The position numbers were made by a program, and so were the translations under genes. Below, piece by piece: positions 8,063 to 16,866 of a DNA stretch of 64,000 nt. The stretch spans positions 124,001 to 188,000 of the forward strand of contig RFNZ01000001.1 of NCBI GenBank assembly GCA_009926935.1, given 5' to 3'. Each line of letters starts with the position of its first letter. Within the stretch, counting starts at the first letter, position 1. This DNA is from Pseudomonadota bacterium. GTDB taxonomy: Bacteria; Pseudomonadota; Alphaproteobacteria; Micavibrionales; UBA1664. The notes below the pieces were generated by a model. The model made no database searches and had not been told where the DNA came from. It worked only from the letters and a program-made list of their open reading frames with translations.

Positions 8063-9327
8063 CCATGCTTCGTGCAATAGCGACCGTTTTCAAACCCATG
8101 GCCGGCATAGCCTTTGCCAACATAGCGGGGCAGGCTGTTTTTGTTGCCGTATCCCTTATTGTGACGCGCCTTGTAAACCCAGAAGACATGGGGATTTTTG
8201 GCTATTTCATGACCCTTGTTGCGTGCGGGAGCCTTATTTCGTCACTCGGGATTGAAAGCGGCATTGTTTCGGCACCTACACGGCGCGCCGCGCTTTTGAC
8301 GGCTGGCGCCGCTATCGCATCGTCAATCATCGTGAGCGTGCTGCTTGCGATCCTCTTAATGGCTTTGCATGCGCTCGGGATCATTGAAAGTAGGCTTGAC
8401 GCGTTTATGATGACGCTTGCGATTGCCACCATCGTGCTCGCCAATATTTACTCAGCCTTACAGTTTTACAAGGCACGGAATTGCGATTACAGGGCGCTGG
8501 CAAGCGGCGGATTTTTTAACAACTCGCTACGCGGTGTTGGCCAGATGCTGTTTAGCGTTACCTCGCTACCTGGAACACACGCCCTGATTTTAGGCGAGAC
8601 GGTTGCGCGTATTTTTGCGATCCCCGCGATTGCAGACCGGCGAGAGATACTGCTCGCTATCCGGCTGCCTATAAAGTTTGCGGCGCGCATGCTGCGCGTT
8701 GCAAAAGAGCAGGCCCTGCTTGCTTTTCATTTTCTTGCCGCAAACGTGCTTGAAGCGTTTTTGTTCTGGATACCTGTTCTTTTGTTTGGGCATCTTTATG
8801 GTATGGCTACAGCCGGTTTTGTTGCGCTTGTGGCGCGGCTTTTTTCGGCACCCGTGCAAATTGTATCCCGCGCCATGGCCGATGTGTACCATGGGCAAGC
8901 GCAGAAACTTGCCGCTGACGGTACGCGCCTCAGGCACCTTACCTATGGGCTGTGGGCTGCCCTTCTCAGCGCATCTGCGCTTGTGCCCATGATTTTCTGG
9001 GTCATTGGAGAGCGCGGATTTGTATTTATTTTCGGAGAGAAATGGGGCGGAGTCGCGGCTGTGGCCCTTGCCATGTCACCGCTTTTAGCGACACAGCTGC
9101 TGGCCCCCGTGGCCACAAGATTTTCGCTGGTACGCAACCTTGTAAAAACGAGACTAGCCTATATGGCCGCGTGCCTTGCCGCTGCCTGCGCTTTCTGGTT
9201 TTTTGGTGCTGCTTGGTTTCCTGATGCGCAGAGCGGTATTGCCGCCTACTCTTTAACCATCTTCTTGCTTTGTCTTGTTTACCTTAGGTATCTTGCACGC
9301 CACTTCAGTACACATGAGGGACGCTAG
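8059..9327 (+). CDS. Wzx-like polysaccharide flippase
   Basis: A 422-residue protein of the MOP (polysaccharide transport) superfamily with about 12 transmembrane helices. The opening pattern, with FANIAGQAVFVAVSLIVTR followed by PEDMGIFGYF, is typical of Wzx/RfbX proteins, which move undecaprenyl-linked repeat units to the periplasmic face. It is coupled by ATGA overlap to the polymerase-like gene before it and almost touches the next membrane protein gene. Confidence 0.75.
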   Translation: MTMLRAIATVFKPMAGIAFANIAGQAVFVAVSLIVTRLVNPEDMGIFGYFMTLVACGSLISSLGIESGIVSAPTRRAALLTAGAAIASSIIVSVLLAILLMALHALGIIESRLDAFMMTLAIATIVLANIYSALQFYKARNCDYRALASGGFFNNSLRGVGQMLFSVTSLPGTHALILGETVARIFAIPAIADRREILLAIRLPIKFAARMLRVAKEQALLAFHFLAANVLEAFLFWIPVLLFGHLYGMATAGFVALVARLFSAPVQIVSRAMADVYHGQAQKLAADGTRLRHLTYGLWAALLSASALVPMIFWVIGERGFVFIFGEKWGGVAAVALAMSPLLATQLLAPVATRFSLVRNLVKTRLAYMAACLAAACAFWFFGAAWFPDAQSGIAAYSLTIFLLCLVYLRYLARHFSTHEGR

Positions 9328-9328
9328 G

Positions 9329-10633
9329 ATGAATGCGCTGCTGAAAGACTTCCGCCTGCACGGCATTGTTTTTGCCCTTGCCGCTTTTTTTGCGGGAAAA
9401 TTTTCGTTCGCGCGGTTTTTGCCGGCTGATTCCGCCCTTGCGCCTTGGATGCTTGAATTGCGGTTTCCATTGATTATCGGCGCCCTTGTTGCGGCCGGCT
9501 TGAGTTGGTTTATCCAGCGCGAGCGCCCGATAAAGAATTGGGCGTTTTGGGGTATTTTTGCCGGTTTTGGTATCTACACACTTGCGTATCTTTATGTACC
9601 TTTCCCCCTTAATCAAAGGGCTGACATAGCGTTTGGCGTTGCCAACGTGCTGCTGCTTGCCGCACTCATGCACCCGCGGCTTTTGACACCACTGAGACTT
9701 ATCATCATCTTTCTTTCAAGTGCACTTATCCTTGTTTCGTTTGCGGCGATGCCCTTCACGGACGGTTTTGTTTTTGCCGGAAATTCCGCGACTTTTGTAA
9801 AAATCGTCGGCGTTTCCCTTTTTCTGCTTCTCGTTCATAAAAACAGGATCTGGGAGACAGCGCTTTTAGCCCTTCATGTTGTTGCGATTATATACTCGCT
9901 CCAGCTGAGCGGGCTTGTGGTTTTGATATTAGCGCTCGCGTTGATGCCCATATTGCTTTTTACCAAACTGTTGACGTTACGCGGGTTCGTTATAAACATT
10001 GTAACCCTTGTGATAGCGCTTTGTATCGGCTTGAGCGGTACTCAATCGATTATCGGGGATAAGCTTGCTTTTCGTATGAAGCAGTCCGAGGTACAGCAAG
10101 TCCTTGATGCGCACGGCAAGATGAACAGCACGGCGTTTCCCGGTGGGCTTTTTAAACAGAGCATCATGAGAGACGGCAAAGAATATACCATTCTGGCGCC
10201 TAATTTCGAGGCAGATACTCGTGTATGTGTTGACGACCGCTCGGACCGTTTCAAGCTTTTTGCAACAGCCCTTTTCATGCACTCGCAAGCCCCCGACCGC
10301 TGGGGTTGGGGAGATAATGTTTTTTCAATGTCGCTCACACGCTATGGCATGATTGCCGAGCATAAGCACCCGCATAACATTTTTCTTGAGGTGCTGATTA
10401 CCCGAGGGCCCTACTTTTTGCTGGCTTTTTTGGCCTTCGGATATGCCTGCGTGCTCATGACCTTTGCGGCTGCTTTTAGGGCACCCGAAAGTATCTCCTA
10501 TATTGCAGGGATGGCTTACATTCTGGCGGCATCGCAATGGAGCGGTGACTTTTTCGATTTTCGCTGGTTTTTCATGTTGATGGTTCCGGTACTGGCAGCC
10601 GGGTTTGGGACAAATCGTAAAGCCGATTTGTGA
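9329..10633 (+). CDS. O-antigen ligase/polymerase-like membrane protein
   Basis: A membrane protein of 434 residues with about 11 helices and a large periplasmic loop between about 245 and 335. That loop ends in HKHPHNIFLEVLITRG, the His-Pro-His-Asn signature of WaaL/Wzy_C proteins, which transfer or polymerise undecaprenyl-linked glycans. The ATG at 9329 has GAGGG 8 bases upstream. A start further upstream would overlap the flippase gene by more than 50 bases. Whether it is ligase or polymerase cannot be decided. Confidence 0.72.
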   Translation: MNALLKDFRLHGIVFALAAFFAGKFSFARFLPADSALAPWMLELRFPLIIGALVAAGLSWFIQRERPIKNWAFWGIFAGFGIYTLAYLYVPFPLNQRADIAFGVANVLLLAALMHPRLLTPLRLIIIFLSSALILVSFAAMPFTDGFVFAGNSATFVKIVGVSLFLLLVHKNRIWETALLALHVVAIIYSLQLSGLVVLILALALMPILLFTKLLTLRGFVINIVTLVIALCIGLSGTQSIIGDKLAFRMKQSEVQQVLDAHGKMNSTAFPGGLFKQSIMRDGKEYTILAPNFEADTRVCVDDRSDRFKLFATALFMHSQAPDRWGWGDNVFSMSLTRYGMIAEHKHPHNIFLEVLITRGPYFLLAFLAFGYACVLMTFAAAFRAPESISYIAGMAYILAASQWSGDFFDFRWFFMLMVPVLAAGFGTNRKADL

Positions 10634-10663
10634 AACCGTTTTTTTTGCGCTAATGTCCTGCCC

Positions 10664-11410
10664 ATGACAAAACGCATCTTTGATATTGTGGCTTCGGCTT
10701 GCGGCCTTTTGGCTTTTAGCCCTGTTATCCTTGTGTTCATGTATCTTGTGTGGCGGCAGGACAAGCATTCACCTTTTTACATGGGCGAGCGCGTGGGCCT
10801 TAACGAAGTGCCTTTTAAAATGGTCAAGCTGCGCTCCATGGTTAAGAACGCCGATAAAACAGGCGTAGATTCCACCGGTGCCAACGATATGCGGATTACC
10901 AAGGTTGGTATGCTTATCCGCAAATACAAGCTGGATGAAATTACGCAGCTCTGGAACGTGCTGATGGGCGATATGTCGCTTGTAGGTCCGCGCCCCAACG
11001 TCAAGCGCGAGACGGATTTGTATACGCCTTTTGAAAAGAAGCTTTTAAGTGTACGCCCCGGCATTACCGATATTGCGTCCATCGTTTTTTCGGATGAAGG
11101 GGACATTTTAAAAGACAAGCCTGACCCCGATATTGCTTACAACCAGCTTATCCGCCCCTATAAAAGCCGCCTTGGCGTTTTGTATGTGGAGAATGCGAGC
11201 ATCCTTCTCGATATAAAACTCGTGGCATTGACAGCCCTTGCGATTGTTGACCGCACCAAGGCCCTTGAGACGCTACAACATATTTTGGGCGAGCTTGGCT
11301 GCGAGGCGGATTTGAAGCGCGTGGCCACGCGGCTTGACCCGCTGCAGCCGGCGCCACCGCCTGGATCGGACACGATTGTCACCACCCGCGACCAGAAAGT
11401 AGCTGCCTGA
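10664..11410 (+). CDS. Initiating sugar-phosphate transferase (PF02397 type)
   Basis: Phosphoglycosyltransferase that places the first sugar-1-phosphate of a repeat unit on undecaprenyl phosphate. It has a single N-terminal membrane helix (residues 5-27), then the cytosolic catalytic core with VKLRSM, LDEITQLWNVLMGDMSLVGPRP (Asp-Glu pair and the GPRP motif) and PGITD. The 248 residues correspond to the short PglC/WbaP-core form. The C-terminal 40 residues are proline-rich and unlike the family. It overlaps the next methyltransferase gene by one base. Confidence 0.88.
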   Translation: MTKRIFDIVASACGLLAFSPVILVFMYLVWRQDKHSPFYMGERVGLNEVPFKMVKLRSMVKNADKTGVDSTGANDMRITKVGMLIRKYKLDEITQLWNVLMGDMSLVGPRPNVKRETDLYTPFEKKLLSVRPGITDIASIVFSDEGDILKDKPDPDIAYNQLIRPYKSRLGVLYVENASILLDIKLVALTALAIVDRTKALETLQHILGELGCEADLKRVATRLDPLQPAPPPGSDTIVTTRDQKVAA

Positions 11411-12219
11411 TGAACACCGCCGCCCCCAAAATGGAAGAGCCGAAAATGTCTTTTAAAGACGTCACAGAAATGACGGGCGAGGAAATCTCGGGCGAGCAAT
11501 TGCAGCGTATGTGCAACCGTTACTACTGGGCCGGAGACTATGCGAAAGATCGCGATGTGATTGAAGTGGCCTGCGGGGCCGGTGCCGGCCTTGGCTACCT
11601 GGCATCACTTGCGCGGTCGGTCCAAGGTTGCGACATTGCCGAAGAAGTACTTGAACCCGCCCGCAAACACTATGGCACGCGCATCCGTATCGATACGGCC
11701 GATGCCGCAAAGCTGCCTTACGCCGATGCATCCGCCGATGTGGTGATTTTGTTTGAAGCCATTTATTACCTGCCCAGCGCCGATGCCTTTGTTGAAGAAG
11801 TACGCCGCGTGCTACGCCCGCAGGGCGTGCTTTTGATTGCGAGCGCCAACAAAGACCTTTTCGATTTCAACCCGAGCCCCTTTAGCCATGTTTATTACGG
11901 CGCGGTTGAAATGGCAGACCTCATGAAAAAGCACGGGTTTGAGGTTGTGGAGATGGCGGGCGGCACGCCCGTTTCATCGGTCTCGTTGCGCCAGAAAATC
12001 CTGCGGCCTGTCAAAAAAATCGTTGTATCGCTTGGGCTTATGCCCAAGACCATGGCCGGCAAAAAGCTTCTGAAACGCCTTGTCTTTGGCAACATGATAC
12101 CGATGCCCGCGGAAATTGCCGCCAATACGTGTTCTTTTGAAAAGCCGGAATCCATCCCTGCGGATGCCCCGAACAGCACCCATAAAGTGCTGTTTTGCGC
12201 GGCCAAGAAAGTGGTTTAA
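11410..12219 (+). CDS. Class I SAM-dependent methyltransferase
   Basis: Rossmann-fold methyltransferase of 269 residues. The SAM-binding glycine motif VACGAGAGLGYLA follows DVIEV, and the acidic residue ends the next strand (CDIAE). A post-motif III segment (VLRPQGVLLIASAN) is present. It lies between the initiating transferase and a strong terminator, so it closes the first transcription unit of the cluster. The substrate is probably a sugar or repeat-unit intermediate; this is inferred from position only. Confidence 0.78.
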   Translation: MNTAAPKMEEPKMSFKDVTEMTGEEISGEQLQRMCNRYYWAGDYAKDRDVIEVACGAGAGLGYLASLARSVQGCDIAEEVLEPARKHYGTRIRIDTADAAKLPYADASADVVILFEAIYYLPSADAFVEEVRRVLRPQGVLLIASANKDLFDFNPSPFSHVYYGAVEMADLMKKHGFEVVEMAGGTPVSSVSLRQKILRPVKKIVVSLGLMPKTMAGKKLLKRLVFGNMIPMPAEIAANTCSFEKPESIPADAPNSTHKVLFCAAKKVV

Positions 12220-12242
12220 ACCCGTTCTCTATCGTTGACTTT

Positions 12243-12283
12243 ATACCCCTCAAACCTTTAGGTTTCAGGGGTATTTTATTTAC
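12243..12283 (+). terminator. Strong intrinsic terminator inside the polysaccharide cluster
   Basis: ATACCCCT pairs with AGGGGTAT, with an inner AAACC/GGTTT extension across a C-C mismatch and a TTTA loop, followed by TTTATTTA. It separates the upstream unit (to the methyltransferase) from the aminotransferase-E1 unit, whose own start is at 12302. Confidence 0.8.
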
Positions 12284-12301
12284 CATGAAGGGGAATTTTC
12301 C

Positions 12302-13453
12302 ATGTCCGCACAGCCACTGAAAGTCCATGAAAGCCTTGACGCCTATAAACGTCAGATTCCGTTTTTCAACTACCCTGCCCTTTTCAAGCAACATGAAGAA
12401 GATTACCTGCGCATTTTCAAAGATGTTTGCGGTCGCGGCGCGTACATTCTGCAAAAAGATCTGGCGCAGTTTGAAGAGAACCTGAAAAAATTTCTGAACG
12501 TCAAATACGCCTTCGGCTGCTCTGACGGCACCAACGCCATCATGATTGGTCTTATGGCCCTGGGCGTGAAGCCGGGGGATGAAATTATTTGCTCGTCGCA
12601 CACTTACATTGCAACGGCATCCGCCGGGCAAATGCTTGGTGCCAAAGCCGTGCCTTGCGACATTGGCCCCGACAATATGATGTGCCCCAAGGACGTTGAA
12701 AAACGGATTACGCCCAAAACAAAAGTGATTATGCCGACACAGCTGAACGGCCGCTGCTGCGATATGGACGCCCTTCAGGCGATTGCCGACAAACACGGCA
12801 TCCTGATTGCCGAAGACGCCGCGCAAGCACTTGGCGCCAAATACAAGGGCAAGTGCGCCGGCACCATGGGCAAGTTTGGAACCTTCAGCTTTTACCCGGC
12901 AAAAGTGCTTGGCTGCTTTGGCGATGGTGGCGCGATTGTTACCAACGACGACGAAATCGGCCAGAAGCTGCTGGCCCTTCGTGACCATGGCCGCGACGAA
13001 ACAGGCATGGTTGTGATGTGGGGCACGAATGCGCGCCTTGATAACCTGCAAGCCGCTTTCCTTGATTTCAAGCTTAAGGGCTACCCGGCCGAGATGGAAC
13101 GCCGCCGCGCCATTGCCCGCATGTACAACGACGCCTTTAAAGGCATGCCGCAACTGACCTTGCCGCCCGGCCCCGACGCCGACCCCAACCGCTATGACAT
13201 CTACCAGAACTACGAGCTGGCCGCCGACCGCCGCGACGAGCTGCGCGTGTTTTTGAAAGACCGCGGGATTGGCTCCATCATGCAGTGGGCGGGCACGCCG
13301 GTACACAAATTCCCGAAACTCGGTTTCAACACCAGCATCCCCGGCGTTGATAAGTTTTTCGAGCGGTGCCTCATGATCCCCATGAACATGACTCTCACGG
13401 ATGACGATGTTCAGTTCATCATCAAATCCATCAAGGAATTTTACGCACAATGA
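12302..13453 (+). CDS. DegT/DnrJ/EryC1-family sugar aminotransferase
   Basis: PLP-dependent aminotransferase that aminates a keto-sugar nucleotide, 383 residues. The PLP lysine is K201 in FSFYPAKVLGCFGDGG; the preceding AEDAAQALGAKY and the SDGTNAI motif near 76-82 are family hallmarks. Its stop overlaps the E1-like start by ATGA, so the two are probably co-translated. It is clearly distinct from the WbpE-like gene at 30.4 kb and acts in a different sugar pathway. Confidence 0.87.
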   Translation: MSAQPLKVHESLDAYKRQIPFFNYPALFKQHEEDYLRIFKDVCGRGAYILQKDLAQFEENLKKFLNVKYAFGCSDGTNAIMIGLMALGVKPGDEIICSSHTYIATASAGQMLGAKAVPCDIGPDNMMCPKDVEKRITPKTKVIMPTQLNGRCCDMDALQAIADKHGILIAEDAAQALGAKYKGKCAGTMGKFGTFSFYPAKVLGCFGDGGAIVTNDDEIGQKLLALRDHGRDETGMVVMWGTNARLDNLQAAFLDFKLKGYPAEMERRRAIARMYNDAFKGMPQLTLPPGPDADPNRYDIYQNYELAADRRDELRVFLKDRGIGSIMQWAGTPVHKFPKLGFNTSIPGVDKFFERCLMIPMNMTLTDDDVQFIIKSIKEFYAQ

Positions 13454-15591
13454 GCACTCAAGCGGCCGCGAAACGGAACGCCGGTGCCGGCGATGATGCA
13501 TTTTATACCATCCCTGGCAAGGGCTGGGTATCCGACCTTGGGGATCTTGCGAACCCTGCCCATTTTACGGCCCCGCTTGATTTAAAAAATTTCGCGACGG
13601 ATGTGCTTGTTCAAAAACTGCATGACATGGTGCTGATCCGTACCACGGAAGAAGTAATTGCGGATATGAACGCCGCGGGCGAAATCAAATGCCCGACGCA
13701 TTTGGCGATTGGCCAAGAAGCGGCATCGGTTGGTGTGGCCGCCTATTTGCGCAAGACGGACCGCGCTTTTGGATGCCACAGATCGCATTCCCACTACTTG
13801 GCCATGGGCGCATCGGTTGACGGCCTGATGGCCGAGGTGCTGGGCCGTGTTGACGGCTGTTCCAAAGGGTTTGGCGGGTCCATGCATATTTACGGCAAGG
13901 ATGTCGGGTTTTATGGATCCGTGCCGATTGTGGCCGGCACTATTCCGTTGGCCGTGGGCGCTGCCATGGCCGCCAAGATGGATGGCCCGCGCGGTACAAG
14001 CGGGCTTGATGTGGGCGTTGCGTTTTTTGGTGACGGTGCTTGCGAGGAAGGCGTTTTCCATGAATGCCTTAACATGGCGGCATCCTTTAAACTGCCCATG
14101 ATTTTTGTGGTCGAGAATAACCTTTTCTCAAGCCACCTTGATATTCATTTACGCCAGCCATCGGACCGGATTGCCCGATTTGCCGATGCCGCCAAAATCA
14201 ATTGCGCGTCTATCGATGGTAATGATGTTGTGGCGATGATGGAGGCCTCCGAAAAACTGATTGGAGCCGCGCGCCGTGGCGAGGGCCCTGCCCTGATTGA
14301 AGCCGTAACCTACCGCTGGCGCGGGCATGTGGGCCCCGATGAAAACATCGATGTGGGCGTACGCCGCACAGCCGCCGAAGTGACCGCCTGGAAACAGCGC
14401 GACCCTGTTGCCCGCCTTTGTAAGGCCCTTGAGGCACGCGGTTATACACGCGCGCAGTTCGAGGCGATGCAACAAACCGTACGCACGCAAGTGGAAGCTG
14501 CGCGCGAGAAAGCCCGCCTTTCCAACTGGCCACCGGAACACATGCTGACGGGCACGGTTTACGCCGCGCCCAAAAAAGCAGATTCAAAACCCGTTGCCGT
14601 GACGCCAACCGTGCGCCTTAACTACGGAACGGCTATACGCGCGGCCCATGAATATTTGCTGGCCAACCACCCTGATGTGTTTGTGCTGGGCCAAGGTGTG
14701 TGGAGCCCTTGGTATGTCGGGAATTCCATGACCGATCTTGATAAACAATTCGGTAAAAACCGTGTGGTTGACTCGCCTGTATCGGAGGCTGCTTGCACGG
14801 GTGCCGCCGTTGGTGCATCGCTGGCTGGTTACCGCGCGATTGTCATTCATCCGCGTATCGACTTCATGATTCTGGCTTGCGATGCCATTGCCAACCAGGC
14901 ATCCAAATGGGCGCATATGCTGGGCGGGCAGGACCGCGCCAAAGTAACCATCCGCGGTATTATCAACCGCGGCGGCGAACAGGGCGCGCAGCACAGCCAA
15001 GCACTTCATTCGTGGTTTGCGCATTTGCCGGGCTTGCGTGTGGCGATGCCCGCCACCGTGGCCGATGCGCGCGATTTGTTTATTGCATCGGTTTTAACAG
15101 ATGACCCCGTCATGTTTATTGATGACCGCTGGCTTTACGCGCAGGAAGATGACCTGCCGCCCGCCCGTGATTTGACCCTCCACGACATCAAGCCAGCCAT
15201 ACGCCGTGAAGGCCACGATATTACGCTTGTGGCTGCCAGCTACTCTGTCAAGCTTGCGATGGATGCAGCAGAAATACTGGAAGCCAAAGGCGTATCCTGC
15301 GAGGTTGTGGATTTGCGCGTTATCAACCCTATCGACCATTCGGTGGCGGCGGCATCGGTTGCAAAAACGGGGCGCTTGCTGGCCATTGACGGCGGCTGGA
15401 CCAATTGCGGCCTTGCCGCCGAGATTATTGCGGGTGTGACCGAGCGTGTGGATTGGAAAGTACTGAAAGCCACGCCAGCGCGCATGACGCTGACCGATGC
15501 ACCCGCCCCCACAAGCCAGCCGCTTGAAAAGCTTTATTACACCACGCCCGAGCAGGTTGTGGCGCGCGTTCAATCCATCCTTAAAGGATAA
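13450..15591 (+). CDS. Fused E1 alpha-beta thiamine-diphosphate dehydrogenase-like enzyme
   Basis: A 713-residue fusion of both subunits of a 2-oxoacid dehydrogenase E1 component. The alpha half (about 40-370) carries the TPP/Mg motif GDGACEEG starting at 194 and ending in VENN; the beta half (about 390-713) has SEAACTGAAVGASLAGYRAI and the C-terminal transketolase domain (DLRVINPID). In an ordinary pathway E1 decarboxylates pyruvate, acetoin or a branched 2-oxoacid and passes the acyl group to a lipoyl E2. No E2, E3 or lipoyl domain is nearby. Tight coupling to a sugar aminotransferase suggests a role in making an unusual sugar or acyl group for the polysaccharide; this is inference. Confidence 0.82.
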   Translation: MSTQAAAKRNAGAGDDAFYTIPGKGWVSDLGDLANPAHFTAPLDLKNFATDVLVQKLHDMVLIRTTEEVIADMNAAGEIKCPTHLAIGQEAASVGVAAYLRKTDRAFGCHRSHSHYLAMGASVDGLMAEVLGRVDGCSKGFGGSMHIYGKDVGFYGSVPIVAGTIPLAVGAAMAAKMDGPRGTSGLDVGVAFFGDGACEEGVFHECLNMAASFKLPMIFVVENNLFSSHLDIHLRQPSDRIARFADAAKINCASIDGNDVVAMMEASEKLIGAARRGEGPALIEAVTYRWRGHVGPDENIDVGVRRTAAEVTAWKQRDPVARLCKALEARGYTRAQFEAMQQTVRTQVEAAREKARLSNWPPEHMLTGTVYAAPKKADSKPVAVTPTVRLNYGTAIRAAHEYLLANHPDVFVLGQGVWSPWYVGNSMTDLDKQFGKNRVVDSPVSEAACTGAAVGASLAGYRAIVIHPRIDFMILACDAIANQASKWAHMLGGQDRAKVTIRGIINRGGEQGAQHSQALHSWFAHLPGLRVAMPATVADARDLFIASVLTDDPVMFIDDRWLYAQEDDLPPARDLTLHDIKPAIRREGHDITLVAASYSVKLAMDAAEILEAKGVSCEVVDLRVINPIDHSVAAASVAKTGRLLAIDGGWTNCGLAAEIIAGVTERVDWKVLKATPARMTLTDAPAPTSQPLEKLYYTTPEQVVARVQSILKG

Positions 15592-15596
15592 GCCTT

Positions 15597-16811
15597 ATGC
15601 CTCTTTTTCTTTATGCGCTTGCGCCACTGCTTGTGCTTGCGCCTGCTTTATCGTGCGTGGCACCGCGCAGCATGGCCGCGCTTTATCTGGCCTTTGGCAC
15701 CTTGTCGCTCATCGCCTATTTTTGGCAAAATCGCCGCCTGCCAGCCATTCATAAAAACTGGTTTTATGCGATTGCAGCCTTTGTGGGGTACGGGGCCTTT
15801 AGCCAGCTATGGACCGTGAACCCGGATGAAACCATGACCAAGGCTTTTGAGCTTGGGTTTTTATTTACTTTAAGCGTTTTTCTGTATGGCGCGGTTCAAG
15901 ATTTATCTGAAGCCCATATCCAGAGAGTGGGGCAGATGATTGTTGCGGGGCTTATGCTTGGCAGTGGCGTTTATCTGTTTGAGTATTTCAATGATTTTCC
16001 GCTCTATGACCTTGTGCGCGGTGGTCATAGCGCGGATGTGGCCGACATCAAGCAGAACAAGGCCGTTTTCCTGCTGGCCTTGTGGTTTTATTTAAGCTTC
16101 CCGTTTTTTGTGCCGAACAAGACATGGGCGTACAGAATTTTTTATGCAGCCCTTTACGGCCTTCTTGTCTTTATGACCTTTGTTTCAAAGAGTGCGTCGG
16201 CGCAAATCATCATTGTCGCGGCACCCTTCATTGCGCTTGCGATGTGGATTTTGCCAAAGCGCCTTGTGCTGGCAACAACCCTTGCCGTTACCATTTTAAC
16301 AACGGTTGCCATGCCTTTTGGCGCCATCTGGGTTTACAGCCATACCGGATGGGCCACAAACGATGCGCTTAACAACTCGGTCAAATCGCGCGTTGAAATC
16401 TGGAATCAGGCGGCTTCCAGAAGTTTTGAAAAACCGCTTTTAGGCTGGGGCCTTGATGCATCGCCCAAATTGCCAAACCGCGAGGACGTTTCTGTTCTGC
16501 ACTATGCCAATTCTGGCCCGCGCCCTATTGCGCATTTGCACCCACACAATGCGCCTATCCAGATTTGGTTCGAGATGGGCGCCCTGGGCGTTGCCGGTTT
16601 TATCGGGTTTTTCGTTTTTCTTTATAGGCGGATTATGGCGGTTGCAGATAAAGGCGCCCAAACCTACGGGGCGTTTTTGTGGACGGCCGCGTTTTTATAT
16701 ACACTTTCCATCTGGGGTATATGGCAGGGATGGTTTACGGCCACGCTTTGTTTTATGGCCGTTATAGGCTCGGTCGCAGTTGGGCATTTCCAAAGCAGAG
16801 CTAAAATTTGA
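15597..16811 (+). CDS. O-antigen ligase family membrane protein (Wzy_C)
   Basis: A 404-residue protein with about 10-11 transmembrane helices. The Wzy_C region holds KSRVEIWNQA and LLGWG, then HLHPHNAPIQIWFEMG, the pattern in which the histidine of the periplasmic loop is required in WaaL-type ligases. It starts 6 bases after the E1-like stop and ends the + strand polysaccharide cluster. It is the third polymerase/ligase-like gene of the cluster. Confidence 0.8.
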   Translation: MPLFLYALAPLLVLAPALSCVAPRSMAALYLAFGTLSLIAYFWQNRRLPAIHKNWFYAIAAFVGYGAFSQLWTVNPDETMTKAFELGFLFTLSVFLYGAVQDLSEAHIQRVGQMIVAGLMLGSGVYLFEYFNDFPLYDLVRGGHSADVADIKQNKAVFLLALWFYLSFPFFVPNKTWAYRIFYAALYGLLVFMTFVSKSASAQIIIVAAPFIALAMWILPKRLVLATTLAVTILTTVAMPFGAIWVYSHTGWATNDALNNSVKSRVEIWNQAASRSFEKPLLGWGLDASPKLPNREDVSVLHYANSGPRPIAHLHPHNAPIQIWFEMGALGVAGFIGFFVFLYRRIMAVADKGAQTYGAFLWTAAFLYTLSIWGIWQGWFTATLCFMAVIGSVAVGHFQSRAKI

Positions 16812-16866
16812 CGTATTGAAAAGAAACTCTTTAAAAAAGATGAAACGCTTTTTTAAAGAGAGCCCC

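Noticed and set aside
12038..13501. 487-codon open frame on the minus strand
   Set aside because: Antisense to the DegT aminotransferase and the methyltransferase end; low-complexity His/Arg/Val-rich translation and no family features.
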